This document shows, in pieces, positions 33,707-43,282 of a stretch of 64,000 nt of DNA. The position numbers were made by a program, and so were the translations under genes. The notes beneath the pieces are model-generated. The model saw only the letters and a list, made by a program, of their open reading frames with translations, made no database searches and was not told where the DNA came from. The stretch is from Actinomycetota bacterium (GTDB lineage Bacteria > Actinomycetota > Acidimicrobiia > Acidimicrobiales > Ilumatobacteraceae). The stretch covers positions 1 through 64,000 of the forward strand of contig JACQZZ010000030.1 of the NCBI GenBank assembly GCA_016213625.1, in the 5' to 3' direction. Positions within the stretch are counted from its first letter, which is position 1. Each line of letters begins with the position of its first letter.

Positions 33707-33793
33707 TGCGCCAGCTTGGCATCGACATCCGTCACCACTCTGCAACGCCGGTGACTTGAGTTGCACCGAATGAGTGGGCAGGCTGGAGGGGTC

Positions 33794-34345
33794 ATGCGCA
33801 TTCCCCCCGAAGCCCATCGATCTCTGGCCTGCCGCGTGTTCCTGCTCGTGGCCCTCGTGGCGGTCGCGGTGGCGTGCAGCAGCTCGTCGAGCACCAACGG
33901 CACCGCGCCGAGCACCACCACCTCGAGCACGACGACGTCGAGTACCACCTCGACGACGAGCACGACCACCACGCTGCCGCCCACCACGACCACCACCATC
34001 CCGTTGGTGTTCGCACCCGGCGTCGTGAAGGTGGCCAACGCCTCGGGGGTGAACGGTGCCGCCGGCTTCCTCTCCGACGAGTTGGCCGCGTTGGGCTTCC
34101 AGACGCGCAAGGCCACCAATGCCGCGGGGCCCGACGAAGACCTCCAGACGAGCAAGATCTACGTCATCGGCGGCAGCGAGCCGGTGGCCGAGTCGGTGAG
34201 CCGTCTGATGGGCGGCATCGAGGTGTTGCGCATGCCCACGCCCGCGTGGATCACCGGCGGCACCGCTGGCCTGGAGGACGCGACGGTGTTGGTCATGCTG
34301 GGCCACGACCTGGCGGGCAAGAAGCTGGCCGAGATGGCCGGCTGA
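33794..34345 (+). CDS. Lipoprotein with LytR_C domain
   Basis: The 183-residue product has a signal peptide ending in a lipobox-like VAVAC, a long Ser/Thr/Pro linker (about 30-75) suited to crossing the cell wall, and a C-terminal LytR_C domain (VKVANASGVNGAAGFLSDEL). LytR_C domains are found at the end of LCP cell-wall ligases or as stand-alone proteins; this one has no LCP domain. The ATG at 33794 is preceded by GGAGGGG. It is 40 bp before the BrkB-family gene. Confidence 0.8.
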   Translation: MRIPPEAHRSLACRVFLLVALVAVAVACSSSSSTNGTAPSTTTSSTTTSSTTSTTSTTTTLPPTTTTTIPLVFAPGVVKVANASGVNGAAGFLSDELAALGFQTRKATNAAGPDEDLQTSKIYVIGGSEPVAESVSRLMGGIEVLRMPTPAWITGGTAGLEDATVLVMLGHDLAGKKLAEMAG

Positions 34346-34372
34346 CCGCAGCCGCACGCGTTCACGATCACC

Positions 34373-34378
34373 TAGCCT
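34373..34378 (+). promoter_or_regulatory. Leaderless -10 element for the BrkB-family gene
   Basis: TAGCCT ends 8 nt before the ATG at 34386, with no ribosome site in between. Confidence 0.45.
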
Positions 34379-34385
34379 CCACACG

Positions 34386-35258
34386 ATGGCGCGCACGTCC
34401 TGGACCGAACAACCGCGCGTCGTCGCCATCCGCCGACGCGCTCCGGTGTTGAACGCAGCGGTTCGCGCGATCAACCGCTACACGCGGCACCGCACTGGAC
34501 GCAACGCCGCGCTGGTGTCGCACTACGGGTTCTTGTCGGTGTTCCCGTTGCTGCTGGTGTTCACCACGGTGCTCGGCTTCCTGCTCGACGACAACCCGAC
34601 CCTGCAGGAACAGATCATCGATTCGGTGCTCAGCCACATCCCCATCATCGGGCCCGAGCTGGCGAAGGATCCCGAGTCGCTCACCGGCAGCGTGCCAGTG
34701 CTGGTGTTCGGTCTGCTGACCGCACTCTGGGCGAGCCTCAAGGCGTTCAACGTGCTGCAGACCGCGCTCGACGACATCTACGACCTCCCGTTCGACGAGC
34801 GGCCGAACGTCATCGTCGTGCGCGGTCGGTCGTTGCTCGGCATCCTCATCGTCGGCGGCGGACAGATCGCGGCAGCAGTGCTCGCCGGAATCCTCGGCGT
34901 GTCGGGCGTGGAGTGGTACCACCGGCTGTGGCTCTTCACCGGTTCGGTGCTGATGAACACCGCGGTGCTGGCCGGCACGTACCACTTCCTGTGCAGCCTC
35001 CGGCCACGCTGGCGACGGATCGCGCCGGGCGCCATCGTCGGCGGCCTGCTGTTCTCGGCGCTGCAGGTGGTGGGCACCACGCTCGTGACCCGAGCCATCA
35101 CCCGCGCCTCACCCATCTACGGCACGTTCGCCACCGTCATCGGTCTCATCACCTGGCTCGGGCTGCACTCGATGATCCTGCTGCTCGGCGCCGAACTCAA
35201 CGCCGTGCTGCCACTGCGCCCGTACGACGAACCCGACGCTGCGCCGCGACCCACCTGA
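34386..35258 (+). CDS. YihY/BrkB-family membrane protein
   Basis: The 290-residue protein has about six membrane helices. The family marks are ALVSHYGFLSVFPLLLVF near residue 40, then a Leu/Gln-rich loop, ALWASLKAFNVLQTALDDIYD near 120, and GTFATVIGLITWLGLHSMILLLGAELNA near the end (motifs given in part). Often mislabelled RNase BN; the real function is not settled. It follows the LytR_C lipoprotein and has its own leaderless promoter. Confidence 0.88.
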   Translation: MARTSWTEQPRVVAIRRRAPVLNAAVRAINRYTRHRTGRNAALVSHYGFLSVFPLLLVFTTVLGFLLDDNPTLQEQIIDSVLSHIPIIGPELAKDPESLTGSVPVLVFGLLTALWASLKAFNVLQTALDDIYDLPFDERPNVIVVRGRSLLGILIVGGGQIAAAVLAGILGVSGVEWYHRLWLFTGSVLMNTAVLAGTYHFLCSLRPRWRRIAPGAIVGGLLFSALQVVGTTLVTRAITRASPIYGTFATVIGLITWLGLHSMILLLGAELNAVLPLRPYDEPDAAPRPT

Positions 35259-35263
35259 CCGGT

Positions 35264-35740
35264 TCAGGCGGTGACGACCTGCTCGAGGCGCTCGAGGGTC
35301 TTGGTCATCGCGTCGATGGTCTTCGACCGCAGGCCGCGCACGGCTCTGGGGTGCACCTCCTGGGTGATGTCCCACGTCTCGCGCACGAGCGTGCCGCCCT
35401 CGCGAGGTTCGAGTTCGTAACGCCAGATCCGACCGCCGGCCAGCCAGCGCATGAACGAGATCGACGGACGGGGCTGCCAGGCGATGCGACGGTTCTCCTC
35501 GAACTCCACCACGGTGCTGACCATCGAGTACGAGAGCCCTGCCTTCATCGACATCCCGAACTTCGAGCCGAGCGCCAAACGCTGCGAGCCCTCCGCCGAG
35601 TCGCGTACGGTGCCCGAGCCGTCGATCTCGTGGTGGCGCGAGGGATCGGCGAGCAGATCGAAGATCACGTCGGCCGGGGCCGGGATGAACCGCTCCACAC
35701 TGGCGATGTCGGGGTTGTCGGGAGTGGGAGTATCGGTCAC
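35264..35740 (-). CDS. SRPBCC-family lipid/ligand-binding protein
   Basis: The 158-residue product begins at a GTG (VTDTPTPDN) and matches polyketide-cyclase/START-like proteins: SVERFIPAPADVIFDLLADPSRHHEIDGSG at the start (given in part), a beta-sheet grip, and a long C-terminal helix (TIDAMTKTLERLEQVV). A hydrophobic cavity for a small ligand is expected; the ligand is unknown. The gene is divergent from the M15 peptidase gene across 67 bp. Confidence 0.83.
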   Translation of the reverse strand: MTDTPTPDNPDIASVERFIPAPADVIFDLLADPSRHHEIDGSGTVRDSAEGSQRLALGSKFGMSMKAGLSYSMVSTVVEFEENRRIAWQPRPSISFMRWLAGGRIWRYELEPREGGTLVRETWDITQEVHPRAVRGLRSKTIDAMTKTLERLEQVVTA

Positions 35741-35807
35741 GTCGCCTGTAACCGACGCTGACCAGGCATCATTCCCCAATCCGTCAAGAAGTCGGCAGGG
35801 CCGGCCG

Positions 35808-38087
35808 ATGACACAGGTGATGAAGTTGTCACGGCGCGCGCTCTCGGTGTGCCTCGTCGCCGTATTCGCGGTCGGTGGGGCACCGGTCGTCGACACCCCG
35901 ACGGCCGTCGTCGCGGCCGACGCGCCCTGGGTCCTGCCCACCTCGCCGCCTCGCTGCACGACCGAGCAGATGAACAGCGGCAACGTCGGTGCGTGCGTCA
36001 TCACCCTCGGCCCCGGCCTGCCGGAAACGCGCGGCTGGCCACAACCGCCCTTCCCCGAACCCGAGAATCCCACGGTCATCCCCTGGGTCGACCTCGGCAT
36101 CGGTGCGTCGGGCCCGATCGTGGCCAAGGTGCAGAGCGCCCTCGTGGCGTGGGGTGCCGACATCGCCGCCGACGGACAGTTCGGCCCGGTGACGCAGATG
36201 GCGGTGAAGAGTTACCAGACCGCGAACGGACTCGCCAGCACCGGCATCGTCGATCAGGCGATGGCCACCCTGCTCGGCGTGCAGAACACCACCGGCGGCA
36301 CGTTCCCTCCCAGCGGGTGGACGTGGTTGGGGTGGGGTTACAACTCCAGCCCCGCGCTGGCGGCGTTCGAGGCACAACTCGTGGGCAACCAGCAACAGAT
36401 CGGTGCCATGCGCCCCGGGTCACTCCGATCCTTCCCCGGTTCGCTGCCACTCTTCGAGAACTTCTACGCGGAGATCCAGGCACGGGGCTACGTCATCGGC
36501 GACGGCGGCAGCTACGTGTTCCGCTGCACGGCGAGCACCCGCAAGGACTGCGCGGGGCTCACCCGGGCCGCGCTGTCGAACCACGCCTACGGGCTCGCAT
36601 CCGACATCAACACGGCCAAGAACCCGATGAAGACCTACTACGGGGTGAACGGACAGACCGCCTGCCAGACGCCGGTCGTCACCGACATGCCCCAATGGGT
36701 GATCCAGACCGCGGAGAAGTGGGGCCTCTACTGGGGCGGGTACGGATGGTCGTCGGGATGCCAATCACCCGCCACGGTGCGCACCTCGGTGTCGCGCGAC
36801 CCGATGCACTTCGAGTTCAACGGCACCCCCGAACAGGCTCGGGCGATCCTGCGCTACAACCTCGGTGCCGGTGCGTGCATCAACCTCGTCGACGAGAACG
36901 CCTACATGTACCAGTGGTGCATGCTGGCCCGTGAGACACCCGGCCCCGGCTCGCGCATCGCCGTCGACACCAACGCTCCGGCCGGCGCGACCGCGGCGCT
37001 CGTGAACATCGCCACCACCTCGGCAGTGTCGAACGGGTACATCACGGCCGAGGATTGCGCCGCACGCCCGCTCGGGGTGCGTCAATGGTCGAACGGCAAC
37101 GTCAGAGCCGGGCGTACGGCCTCGGCCACTGCCATCGTCTCACTCGACGCGCAGGGCCGCTTCTGCCTCTACCAATCGAGCACGTTCCACAGCGTCGTCG
37201 ACGTGCAGGGCTACTTCATGCCGTCCGCCGCAGCACCCGCCGGGAACCTGTACACGCCCGTGTCGCCGGTTCGAGCGCTCGACACGCGCACGCAGCCGGT
37301 GTGCACCCCCGCGGGTTCGTGCATTCCGGTGGGACCCGTGCCGGCGGACATGAAGGTGGGCGTCACCGCGGTCACGTCCGTGTCTCCGGTCGCAGCGCTC
37401 ACCAACCTGACGGCGATCGATCCGAGCCAGCCCGGGTACGTCACCGCCGATGCGTGCGACAACCTCGTGCCCGGCCCGCAGACGCGCAGCAACCTGAACT
37501 TCACCATCGGCGAGACCATTCGAACGAACATGGCGGTGGTGCCGGTCGTGGTCAACTCCCTCGGCGCCCAGTTCTGCACCTACTCGCCGCGACAGATCCA
37601 AGAGATCGTCGATGTCGTCGGCTACTTCAACCCACCCGCGCAGGGTGGCCTGGGATACACGCCGGTCGGTCCCACCCGACTGGTCGACACCCGCGGCTGC
37701 TGGACCGACCCGGTCACCGGGGTGCAACGGTGCGGCGTCGCCAACGGTGCGGGCGCCATCATCCGCGCGCAGGCGCCCGCCGGTGCCAGTGCGGTGGTCA
37801 TCAACATCACGGGAGTCCAACCGGTGAGCGCCGGCATGCTCGTCCCTGCCGCGTGCGCCACGATGGCCACCGGCGGTGCGGCCAGCCCCGCGGTGCAGGC
37901 GAGCCCCGGCGGCAGCATCGCCAACCTCGCCGTGGTGCCGGTGGACGCCAACGGCATGTTCTGTGTGCAGATGACGAGTTCGATGCACGTCGTGCTCGAC
38001 CTGGTCGGAACGTTCTCGCCGACGGGCGACCTGCGCTTCGTGCCGGTCAGCCCGGTGCGCCTGCTGGACTCCCGTCCGCCGGCCTGA
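35808..38087 (+). CDS. Secreted peptidoglycan-binding D,D-peptidase with C-terminal surface repeats
   Basis: The 759-residue protein has a signal peptide (about 1-37), a peptidoglycan-binding-1 domain (about 98-155, FGPVTQMAVKSYQ), and an M15/VanY peptidase domain (about 215-340) with SNHAYGLASD (H259, D266) and DPMHFEF (H334) for zinc. Then come three repeats of about 130 residues that open with a (V)SPVRxLDTR-like block near 486, 622 and 750 and close with VVDVxGYF. Such repeats are common on actinobacterial surface proteins. A second ATG lies at 35820. The 3' end overlaps the convergent GH3 gene by 41 bp. Confidence 0.85.
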   Translation: MTQVMKLSRRALSVCLVAVFAVGGAPVVDTPTAVVAADAPWVLPTSPPRCTTEQMNSGNVGACVITLGPGLPETRGWPQPPFPEPENPTVIPWVDLGIGASGPIVAKVQSALVAWGADIAADGQFGPVTQMAVKSYQTANGLASTGIVDQAMATLLGVQNTTGGTFPPSGWTWLGWGYNSSPALAAFEAQLVGNQQQIGAMRPGSLRSFPGSLPLFENFYAEIQARGYVIGDGGSYVFRCTASTRKDCAGLTRAALSNHAYGLASDINTAKNPMKTYYGVNGQTACQTPVVTDMPQWVIQTAEKWGLYWGGYGWSSGCQSPATVRTSVSRDPMHFEFNGTPEQARAILRYNLGAGACINLVDENAYMYQWCMLARETPGPGSRIAVDTNAPAGATAALVNIATTSAVSNGYITAEDCAARPLGVRQWSNGNVRAGRTASATAIVSLDAQGRFCLYQSSTFHSVVDVQGYFMPSAAAPAGNLYTPVSPVRALDTRTQPVCTPAGSCIPVGPVPADMKVGVTAVTSVSPVAALTNLTAIDPSQPGYVTADACDNLVPGPQTRSNLNFTIGETIRTNMAVVPVVVNSLGAQFCTYSPRQIQEIVDVVGYFNPPAQGGLGYTPVGPTRLVDTRGCWTDPVTGVQRCGVANGAGAIIRAQAPAGASAVVINITGVQPVSAGMLVPAACATMATGGAASPAVQASPGGSIANLAVVPVDANGMFCVQMTSSMHVVLDLVGTFSPTGDLRFVPVSPVRLLDSRPPA

Positions 38088-40440
38088 GCTCGGCCGACGA
38101 GAATCCCACCAGCACCCTCGCATCGGCGTCGGCGAGCACGAACGCGTGCTGTGCAGGATCCCACCGACTGAACGCCCGCGGCGAGAGGTCGATCCGCGCC
38201 GTCGCTTCCCCACCGGGCTCCGCACGCACCTTGGCGAAACCCTGCAGTGTTCGCAGCGGACGACCGGCCGGCACCGAGGTCGGCTCGACGTAGGCCTGCA
38301 CGACCGTGGCACCCGCTCGCCCGCCGGTGTTGCGCACCGTCACGTGAGCGACGACGCCCTGTTCCGGTGAGCCCTCGATGCGCGTCGACACGATGTCCCA
38401 CGTGGTGTAGCCGAGCCCGTGGCCGAACGGGAACAGCGGCTCGATGTCGTGGGTGTCGTACCACCGGTGGCCGATGAGCAACCCCTCTGCGTACTCGGTG
38501 CGATCGTGCCTGCCCGGATGGTGCAGGAACGCGGGTGTGTCCTCCAACCGCCGGGGGAAGGTCACCGGAAGGCGGCCACCGGGCTCGGACACACCGAACA
38601 GCACGTCGGCCAGCGCGTCGCCGAACTCCTCGCCCGGGAACCACACCAACAGCACCGCGGCCACGTCGTCGAGCCACGGCATCGTCACCGGGGAACCGGC
38701 GTTCACCACCACCACCGTGCGCGGGTTCACCGCCGCCACGCGGCGCACCAGTTCGTCCTGGTCGCCGGGCAGTGCCATCGTGGTGCGGTCTTCACCCTCG
38801 GTCTCCCAATCGGCGTTGGTGCCCACCACCACGACGGCCACGGCAGCGTCGGCCGCGGCCGCCACGGCTCGGCTCAGCGCGTCGTCGCTGGCGGGCGGCG
38901 CGGCGCCGACGGCCATGCCGCGGAGCTGCGATCGCTCGACGGCGCCCAGCTCGATCTCCACCTGTCGCGCCACACCGGCCTCACAGGGCACGGCCACCCG
39001 GATCTCCGGACTGCCCAGCCCGAAGTACGACCCGCCGATCTGCGGCACGGAGAGGTCGACGAGCACCTCGCCGTCGAGGCGCAGCACGGTCGGCCCGACC
39101 GAGGTGAGGCTGATGGTCCAGTCACCGTCGGTCTCGGGGACGAACGTGCCCCCGAAGTGCGCCGTGAACGATCGGCGATCCACCCCGGGCGCCGGTGCGT
39201 CCATCCACAGGAAGTTGAGGCGATCGTGCAGGGCGGTGCCCACGTTGCCGGCCTCGTCGGTGTAGCGCGCCTCGAACGAACCTCGCATCGGTGGCAGGCG
39301 CTTCTCGATGCGGCAACCCGGCTCGTGGCGGACCGACACACCACGCTGCTGCAGCACCGGGAGCGGCATCACCCGGCGGGCCACACGCACCTGGGCGCTG
39401 CCGCCGCCCTGCACCTGTCCCCGGTCGGAGTTCGGGCCGAGCAGGGCGAGGTCGGTGTCGGTGGCGAGCGGCAACAGGTCGCCGTCGTTCTTCAGCAACA
39501 CCATGCCGGCGACGGCCGCCCGGCGGATGACCTCGCGGGTGGCGGGTGAGTCGTCGGTGGTCTCGTCGGCGCCGGCATCGAACACGCCGGCCCAGTCGAA
39601 CAGGCGCAGCAGCCGGCGGACCGACTCGTCCACTCGCTCCTCGGTGGTGCGGCCTTCCGCCAGCTCGCGCAGCAGCGCGTCGCCGCGCTCGCGGGGCGGC
39701 CCGGGCATCTCCAGGTCGAGACCGGCCTCCAGCGAGTTGGCCGCGCTGTGCGTGCCGAACCAGTCGCTGATGACCACGCCGTCGAAACCGAGGTCGTCGC
39801 GCAGCACTCCCCGGAGCAGTTCGTGGTGCTCACTGGCGTACACCCCGTTGATGCGGTTGTACGAACTCATCACGGCCTTCACGTCGGCACCGCCCTGATC
39901 GAGCGGGCGCACCGCGTGTTCGAACGGCACCAGGTACAGCTCGCGCAGCGTCACCTCGTCGACCTCGCTGGAGATGGTGTGTCGCTCGTGCTCGGTGTCG
40001 TTGGCGATGAAGTGCTTGATGCAGCAGGCAACTCCTTGCGACTGCACCCCCTTCACGTAGGCGACGGCGGTGTGCGCCGTGAGCACCGGGTCTTCGCTCA
40101 TGCACTCGAAGTTGCGGCCGCCGATCGGGGTGCGGTGGAGGTTCACCGTGGGCGCGAGCAAAACCTGCGCACTCTTCGACCTGGCTTCTCGACCGAGCGC
40201 TTCGCCCACCTCTTGCACCAGCGACGGATCGAACGAGGCACCGAGTGCCGTGGAACAGGGGAACGATGCAGATGGCGGACCGTTGAACGAGGTGCCCCGC
40301 ACGCCCGCCGGGCCGTCGGAGCACCGCATGGGTGGCACACCCGGTACGGCCGGCGTGTGCCAGTTGTCGTGGCCGGCCAGGAGCGACACCTTCTGCTCGA
40401 GGGTCAACGAGGCGAGGAGCGCCTCCACATCGATCGTCAT
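38047..40440 (-). CDS. Glycoside hydrolase family 3 beta-glucosidase with PA14 insert
   Basis: The 797-residue enzyme has the GH3 barrel (about 1-300) with K142-H143 and the nucleophile D226 in GVVISDWFG, the second alpha/beta domain (LLKNDGDLLPL...), a PA14-like carbohydrate-binding insert (about 400-530, FGGTFVPETDGDWTISLTS), and a C-terminal fibronectin-III-like domain. No signal peptide is present, so it should act in the cytoplasm on imported oligosaccharides. PA14-bearing GH3 enzymes usually cleave aryl- or oligo-beta-glucosides. The ATG at 40440 fits the family start. Confidence 0.92.
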   Translation of the reverse strand: MTIDVEALLASLTLEQKVSLLAGHDNWHTPAVPGVPPMRCSDGPAGVRGTSFNGPPSASFPCSTALGASFDPSLVQEVGEALGREARSKSAQVLLAPTVNLHRTPIGGRNFECMSEDPVLTAHTAVAYVKGVQSQGVACCIKHFIANDTEHERHTISSEVDEVTLRELYLVPFEHAVRPLDQGGADVKAVMSSYNRINGVYASEHHELLRGVLRDDLGFDGVVISDWFGTHSAANSLEAGLDLEMPGPPRERGDALLRELAEGRTTEERVDESVRRLLRLFDWAGVFDAGADETTDDSPATREVIRRAAVAGMVLLKNDGDLLPLATDTDLALLGPNSDRGQVQGGGSAQVRVARRVMPLPVLQQRGVSVRHEPGCRIEKRLPPMRGSFEARYTDEAGNVGTALHDRLNFLWMDAPAPGVDRRSFTAHFGGTFVPETDGDWTISLTSVGPTVLRLDGEVLVDLSVPQIGGSYFGLGSPEIRVAVPCEAGVARQVEIELGAVERSQLRGMAVGAAPPASDDALSRAVAAAADAAVAVVVVGTNADWETEGEDRTTMALPGDQDELVRRVAAVNPRTVVVVNAGSPVTMPWLDDVAAVLLVWFPGEEFGDALADVLFGVSEPGGRLPVTFPRRLEDTPAFLHHPGRHDRTEYAEGLLIGHRWYDTHDIEPLFPFGHGLGYTTWDIVSTRIEGSPEQGVVAHVTVRNTGGRAGATVVQAYVEPTSVPAGRPLRTLQGFAKVRAEPGGEATARIDLSPRAFSRWDPAQHAFVLADADARVLVGFSSAELRPADGSPAGAPG

Positions 40441-40475
40441 GTCGCCACATTGCCATGCGCGATCGCACAGCGCGG

Positions 40476-41837
40476 TCAGGCGGGAGGTGGCACGCTGCGG
40501 TCGCTCACCCAGTTGCCGTGGAAGCCGTACGGCACGCGCTGTGGCAGCAGCACTCGGGCAACGGGACCACGGGCGAAGTCCTGCGCATCGATGATGACGA
40601 GCTCGGCCGACGAGCTGGGCACGTCGTGCACGAAGGTGATGATCCAGCCGTCGTCCTCCGCAGACGAGTCGGGTCGGGCGACGAAGACCGGTTCTCCCCC
40701 ACCGCGGCCCGGACCGTGGTTCAACACCGTGCGTTCGCCCGAGGAGAGGTCGTACTTCACCGTCGCCCAATCGGGCCCGTTGGTGGGGCTGGCGCAATAC
40801 CCGTAGCGATACGGCTTGGCCGTGAGCGAGCCGCGGTGACGCGGGAACTCGGTCGAGGAATGGTCGATGACGGTGGTGCTGCACGTGCGCGCCCCCGGCT
40901 GCAGCACCCATCGCTCGAGCCGTGCGAAGTTGTCGCCGAAGGGGCCGAGGATGTCGGCGTCGAAGACGCGGTCGTACACGCACAGGTCGATGACCACTGA
41001 TCCGTCGGCCTGATCGAACGCGTTCATCGGGTGGAACACGTAGCTGATGGGCACGTCGATCCAGATGATGTCGGCAGCATCGCCCTCACGCGGGAGCAGG
41101 CCGAGTCGAGACCCGTGGTCGGGGTTCCAGCGGAACGGGAAGCGGCCGGCGAAGGCGAGGTCGAAATCGACCGTCACCGGCATGTCGTAGACGACGGCAT
41201 AGCGACCGGTGAGCGACATGTCGTGCAGCATGATCATCCCCGGCACAGGAATGTCGACCGTGCGCCGTACCCGGCCGTCGGTGCCGACCACGATGTACTG
41301 CACGTGGTCGGTCCAGTGCGGCCAGCCGTAGGCCATTGCGTGCATCTCGCCCGTGTCGGGGTCGACCTTCGGATGGGCGGTGAAGGCGCCCGGCAACGTG
41401 CCGAAGAAGTCGTTGCGGGCGATGGACTCGAGCTCGTAGGTGAGCTCGACCGGCGTGCCGCCGGCCTCCACCATCGCCCAGGTGGTGCCGGCGAACCCGC
41501 CGACGTTGGTGTTCGGCCCGCCACCGTTGCCCGACCAGTTCGCGCCCTCGATGTCGGGAAGACCCCGCGACTCGTTGAGGTCGCGAGAGCCGACGTAGCG
41601 ATTGCGGTACCACTCTGCGCGGCCCCCGCGCAGCCGCACGCCGTGCACCATGCCGTCACCCATGAACCAGTGGTGGTTCGACGGATCGGCTGGACCGAGC
41701 GGGTTCGGACCGTTGCGCAGGTACCGGCCTTCGAGGTCGGCAGGGATGGTGCCGATGACCTGCAGATCGAACGCGGTGACCTCGTGCTCGATCGGTGCGA
41801 AATTGCCGACGAGATAGCGATTGGCGGTGTCGGTCAT
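40476..41837 (-). CDS. Carotenoid cleavage oxygenase (RPE65/CCO family)
   Basis: The 453-residue protein has the seven-blade CCO propeller. The four iron-binding histidines are visible in TAHPKVDP, MLHDMSLT, FHPMNAF and the final GFHGNW. The start region YLRNGPNP...WFMGDGMVHG is typical. It should cleave a polyene or stilbene-like double bond with O2; bacterial members act on carotenoids, lignostilbenes or apocarotenals. An AAGGGGA site precedes the ATG. No carotenoid biosynthesis gene is nearby in the window. Confidence 0.93.
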   Translation of the reverse strand: MTDTANRYLVGNFAPIEHEVTAFDLQVIGTIPADLEGRYLRNGPNPLGPADPSNHHWFMGDGMVHGVRLRGGRAEWYRNRYVGSRDLNESRGLPDIEGANWSGNGGGPNTNVGGFAGTTWAMVEAGGTPVELTYELESIARNDFFGTLPGAFTAHPKVDPDTGEMHAMAYGWPHWTDHVQYIVVGTDGRVRRTVDIPVPGMIMLHDMSLTGRYAVVYDMPVTVDFDLAFAGRFPFRWNPDHGSRLGLLPREGDAADIIWIDVPISYVFHPMNAFDQADGSVVIDLCVYDRVFDADILGPFGDNFARLERWVLQPGARTCSTTVIDHSSTEFPRHRGSLTAKPYRYGYCASPTNGPDWATVKYDLSSGERTVLNHGPGRGGGEPVFVARPDSSAEDDGWIITFVHDVPSSSAELVIIDAQDFARGPVARVLLPQRVPYGFHGNWVSDRSVPPPA

Positions 41838-41878
41838 CGGGATCCCCTTCCCCTTTGCGACGCGGCCGGCGGAGTGCC

Positions 41879-41907
41879 GCTGATAACGACGTTACAACCG
41901 TCGTCAA
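41879..41907 (-). promoter_or_regulatory. Promoter and overlapping dyad before the carotenoid oxygenase
   Basis: On the minus strand TTGACG (41907-41902) is followed after 16 bp by TATCAG (41885-41880), a plausible -35/-10 pair. The inverted repeat ACGACG (41886-41891) / CGTCGT (41899-41904) covers the spacer and -35 box, as a repressor site would. Confidence 0.5.
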
Positions 41908-41917
41908 GCCCGACTGC

Positions 41918-43282
41918 TCATTCGGTGGGCAGCGGGAGCGCGAACCCGATCTCCGCGCCGCCACCATCGGCGTTGCGGGCGAACACCTGGCCACCGTGTC
42001 CCTCGATGATGGACTTGACGATCGAGAGCCCCAACCCGGACCCCGGCTTGCTGCGCATCTCCACCGATCGGTAGAAGCGGTCGAACAGATGCGGGATGTC
42101 GTCGGCCACCAGTCCCGGCCCGTGATCGCGCACGGCCACCAGCCCCTTCAAGACGCTCACCTCGACCGGCCCGTCGGGAGCGAACTTGCACGCGTTGTCG
42201 ACCAGGTTCTGCATCGCTCGTTCGAGCGCGTTGGGCCGAGCATCCAGCAGTGAGTCGTCGGCGTCGACGACCACGTCACGATTGAACCGTCGACGGGCAC
42301 GGGCAGCGGCGCGCTCGGCGATGTCGGCCAGTCGCACCGGTTGCACCAGTTCGTCGTCGCGCCGATCCGTCGCCAGCTCGACGAGTTCGTTCACCAGATC
42401 GGTGAGCTCTCGTGTCTCGCTGTCGAGGTCGTTCAGCAACTGCTCGCGGGACTCCGCCGGCAAGGTGTCGAACCGACGTCGAAGCACCGAGATGTTGGTC
42501 CGCAGACTGGTGAGCGGCGTGCGCAGTTCATGGCCGGCGTCCTGCACCAGTTGCTGTTGCTCCTGCTTGCTGCGCTGCAGCGCGTCGAGCATGCCGCGGA
42601 ACGCGCGGCCGAGCTGGCCGGTCTCGTCCTTGCCGTCGACGGGCACCTCGACGTCGAGCCTGCCGGTGTCGGCCACCTCGCCCGCGACGTCGGTGAGCCG
42701 TTCGAGACGCCGTGTCACCTGCCGGGCGATGAGCCAGCCGAGGAGCAGCGTGACCATCGTGACGAGGAGCACGGCGACCAGGGTGCTGCTCTGGATGCGC
42801 TCGATGGCCTGCTGGCTTTCGCGCAACGAACGCGCGAGCTGCACCGCTTCCGTGTCGCCGTACTGCACGGTGAGCATGCGATACGGCTCGCCGTCGATCT
42901 CGAACTCGCTCCAGTGCTGCGCCCTGGGATCCGACGACGTGGCAACGGCGATGTCGTCGTCGCTGACCGGGAGGTCGCCCGAGTTGGGTGAGAGGAGCAC
43001 GTTGCCGTCACCGTCGATGACCTGCACGAGCACCTGCTCGAAGCTACGCGGACGGTCGTGGCCCGGGCGCCGGCCACCGGCACCTGGCAGGTCGTCCTCG
43101 TCGCCGTCACCGTCGCCGATGGACGGCCGATCGGCGATCTCCCGTGCGGCCGCCTGCAGCGACCGTTCGACGGTCTCTTCCAACTCGTGCTTGGTGGCGG
43201 TGTAGGACGCGACACCGATGGCCACGGTGGCCATCGCCGCGATGGCGGTGAGGGCCAGGATGATCTTGAGCCGGAGGCTCAC
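41918..43282 (-). CDS. Sensor histidine kinase, MprB-like
   Basis: The 454-residue protein has two membrane helices (about 7-27 and 165-187) enclosing an external Asp/Gly-rich sensor of about 135 residues, a HAMP domain (about 188-240), the HisKA box QDAGHELRTPLTS with H251, and an HATPase domain (NLVDNACKF, DHGPGL, GSGLGLSIVKSI). It should phosphorylate the adjacent response regulator. Its GTG start overlaps the regulator stop by 4 bp. The external acidic stretch could sense cations or envelope damage; the signal is unknown. Confidence 0.93.
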   Translation of the reverse strand: MSLRLKIILALTAIAAMATVAIGVASYTATKHELEETVERSLQAAAREIADRPSIGDGDGDEDDLPGAGGRRPGHDRPRSFEQVLVQVIDGDGNVLLSPNSGDLPVSDDDIAVATSSDPRAQHWSEFEIDGEPYRMLTVQYGDTEAVQLARSLRESQQAIERIQSSTLVAVLLVTMVTLLLGWLIARQVTRRLERLTDVAGEVADTGRLDVEVPVDGKDETGQLGRAFRGMLDALQRSKQEQQQLVQDAGHELRTPLTSLRTNISVLRRRFDTLPAESREQLLNDLDSETRELTDLVNELVELATDRRDDELVQPVRLADIAERAAARARRRFNRDVVVDADDSLLDARPNALERAMQNLVDNACKFAPDGPVEVSVLKGLVAVRDHGPGLVADDIPHLFDRFYRSVEMRSKPGSGLGLSIVKSIIEGHGGQVFARNADGGGAEIGFALPLPTE

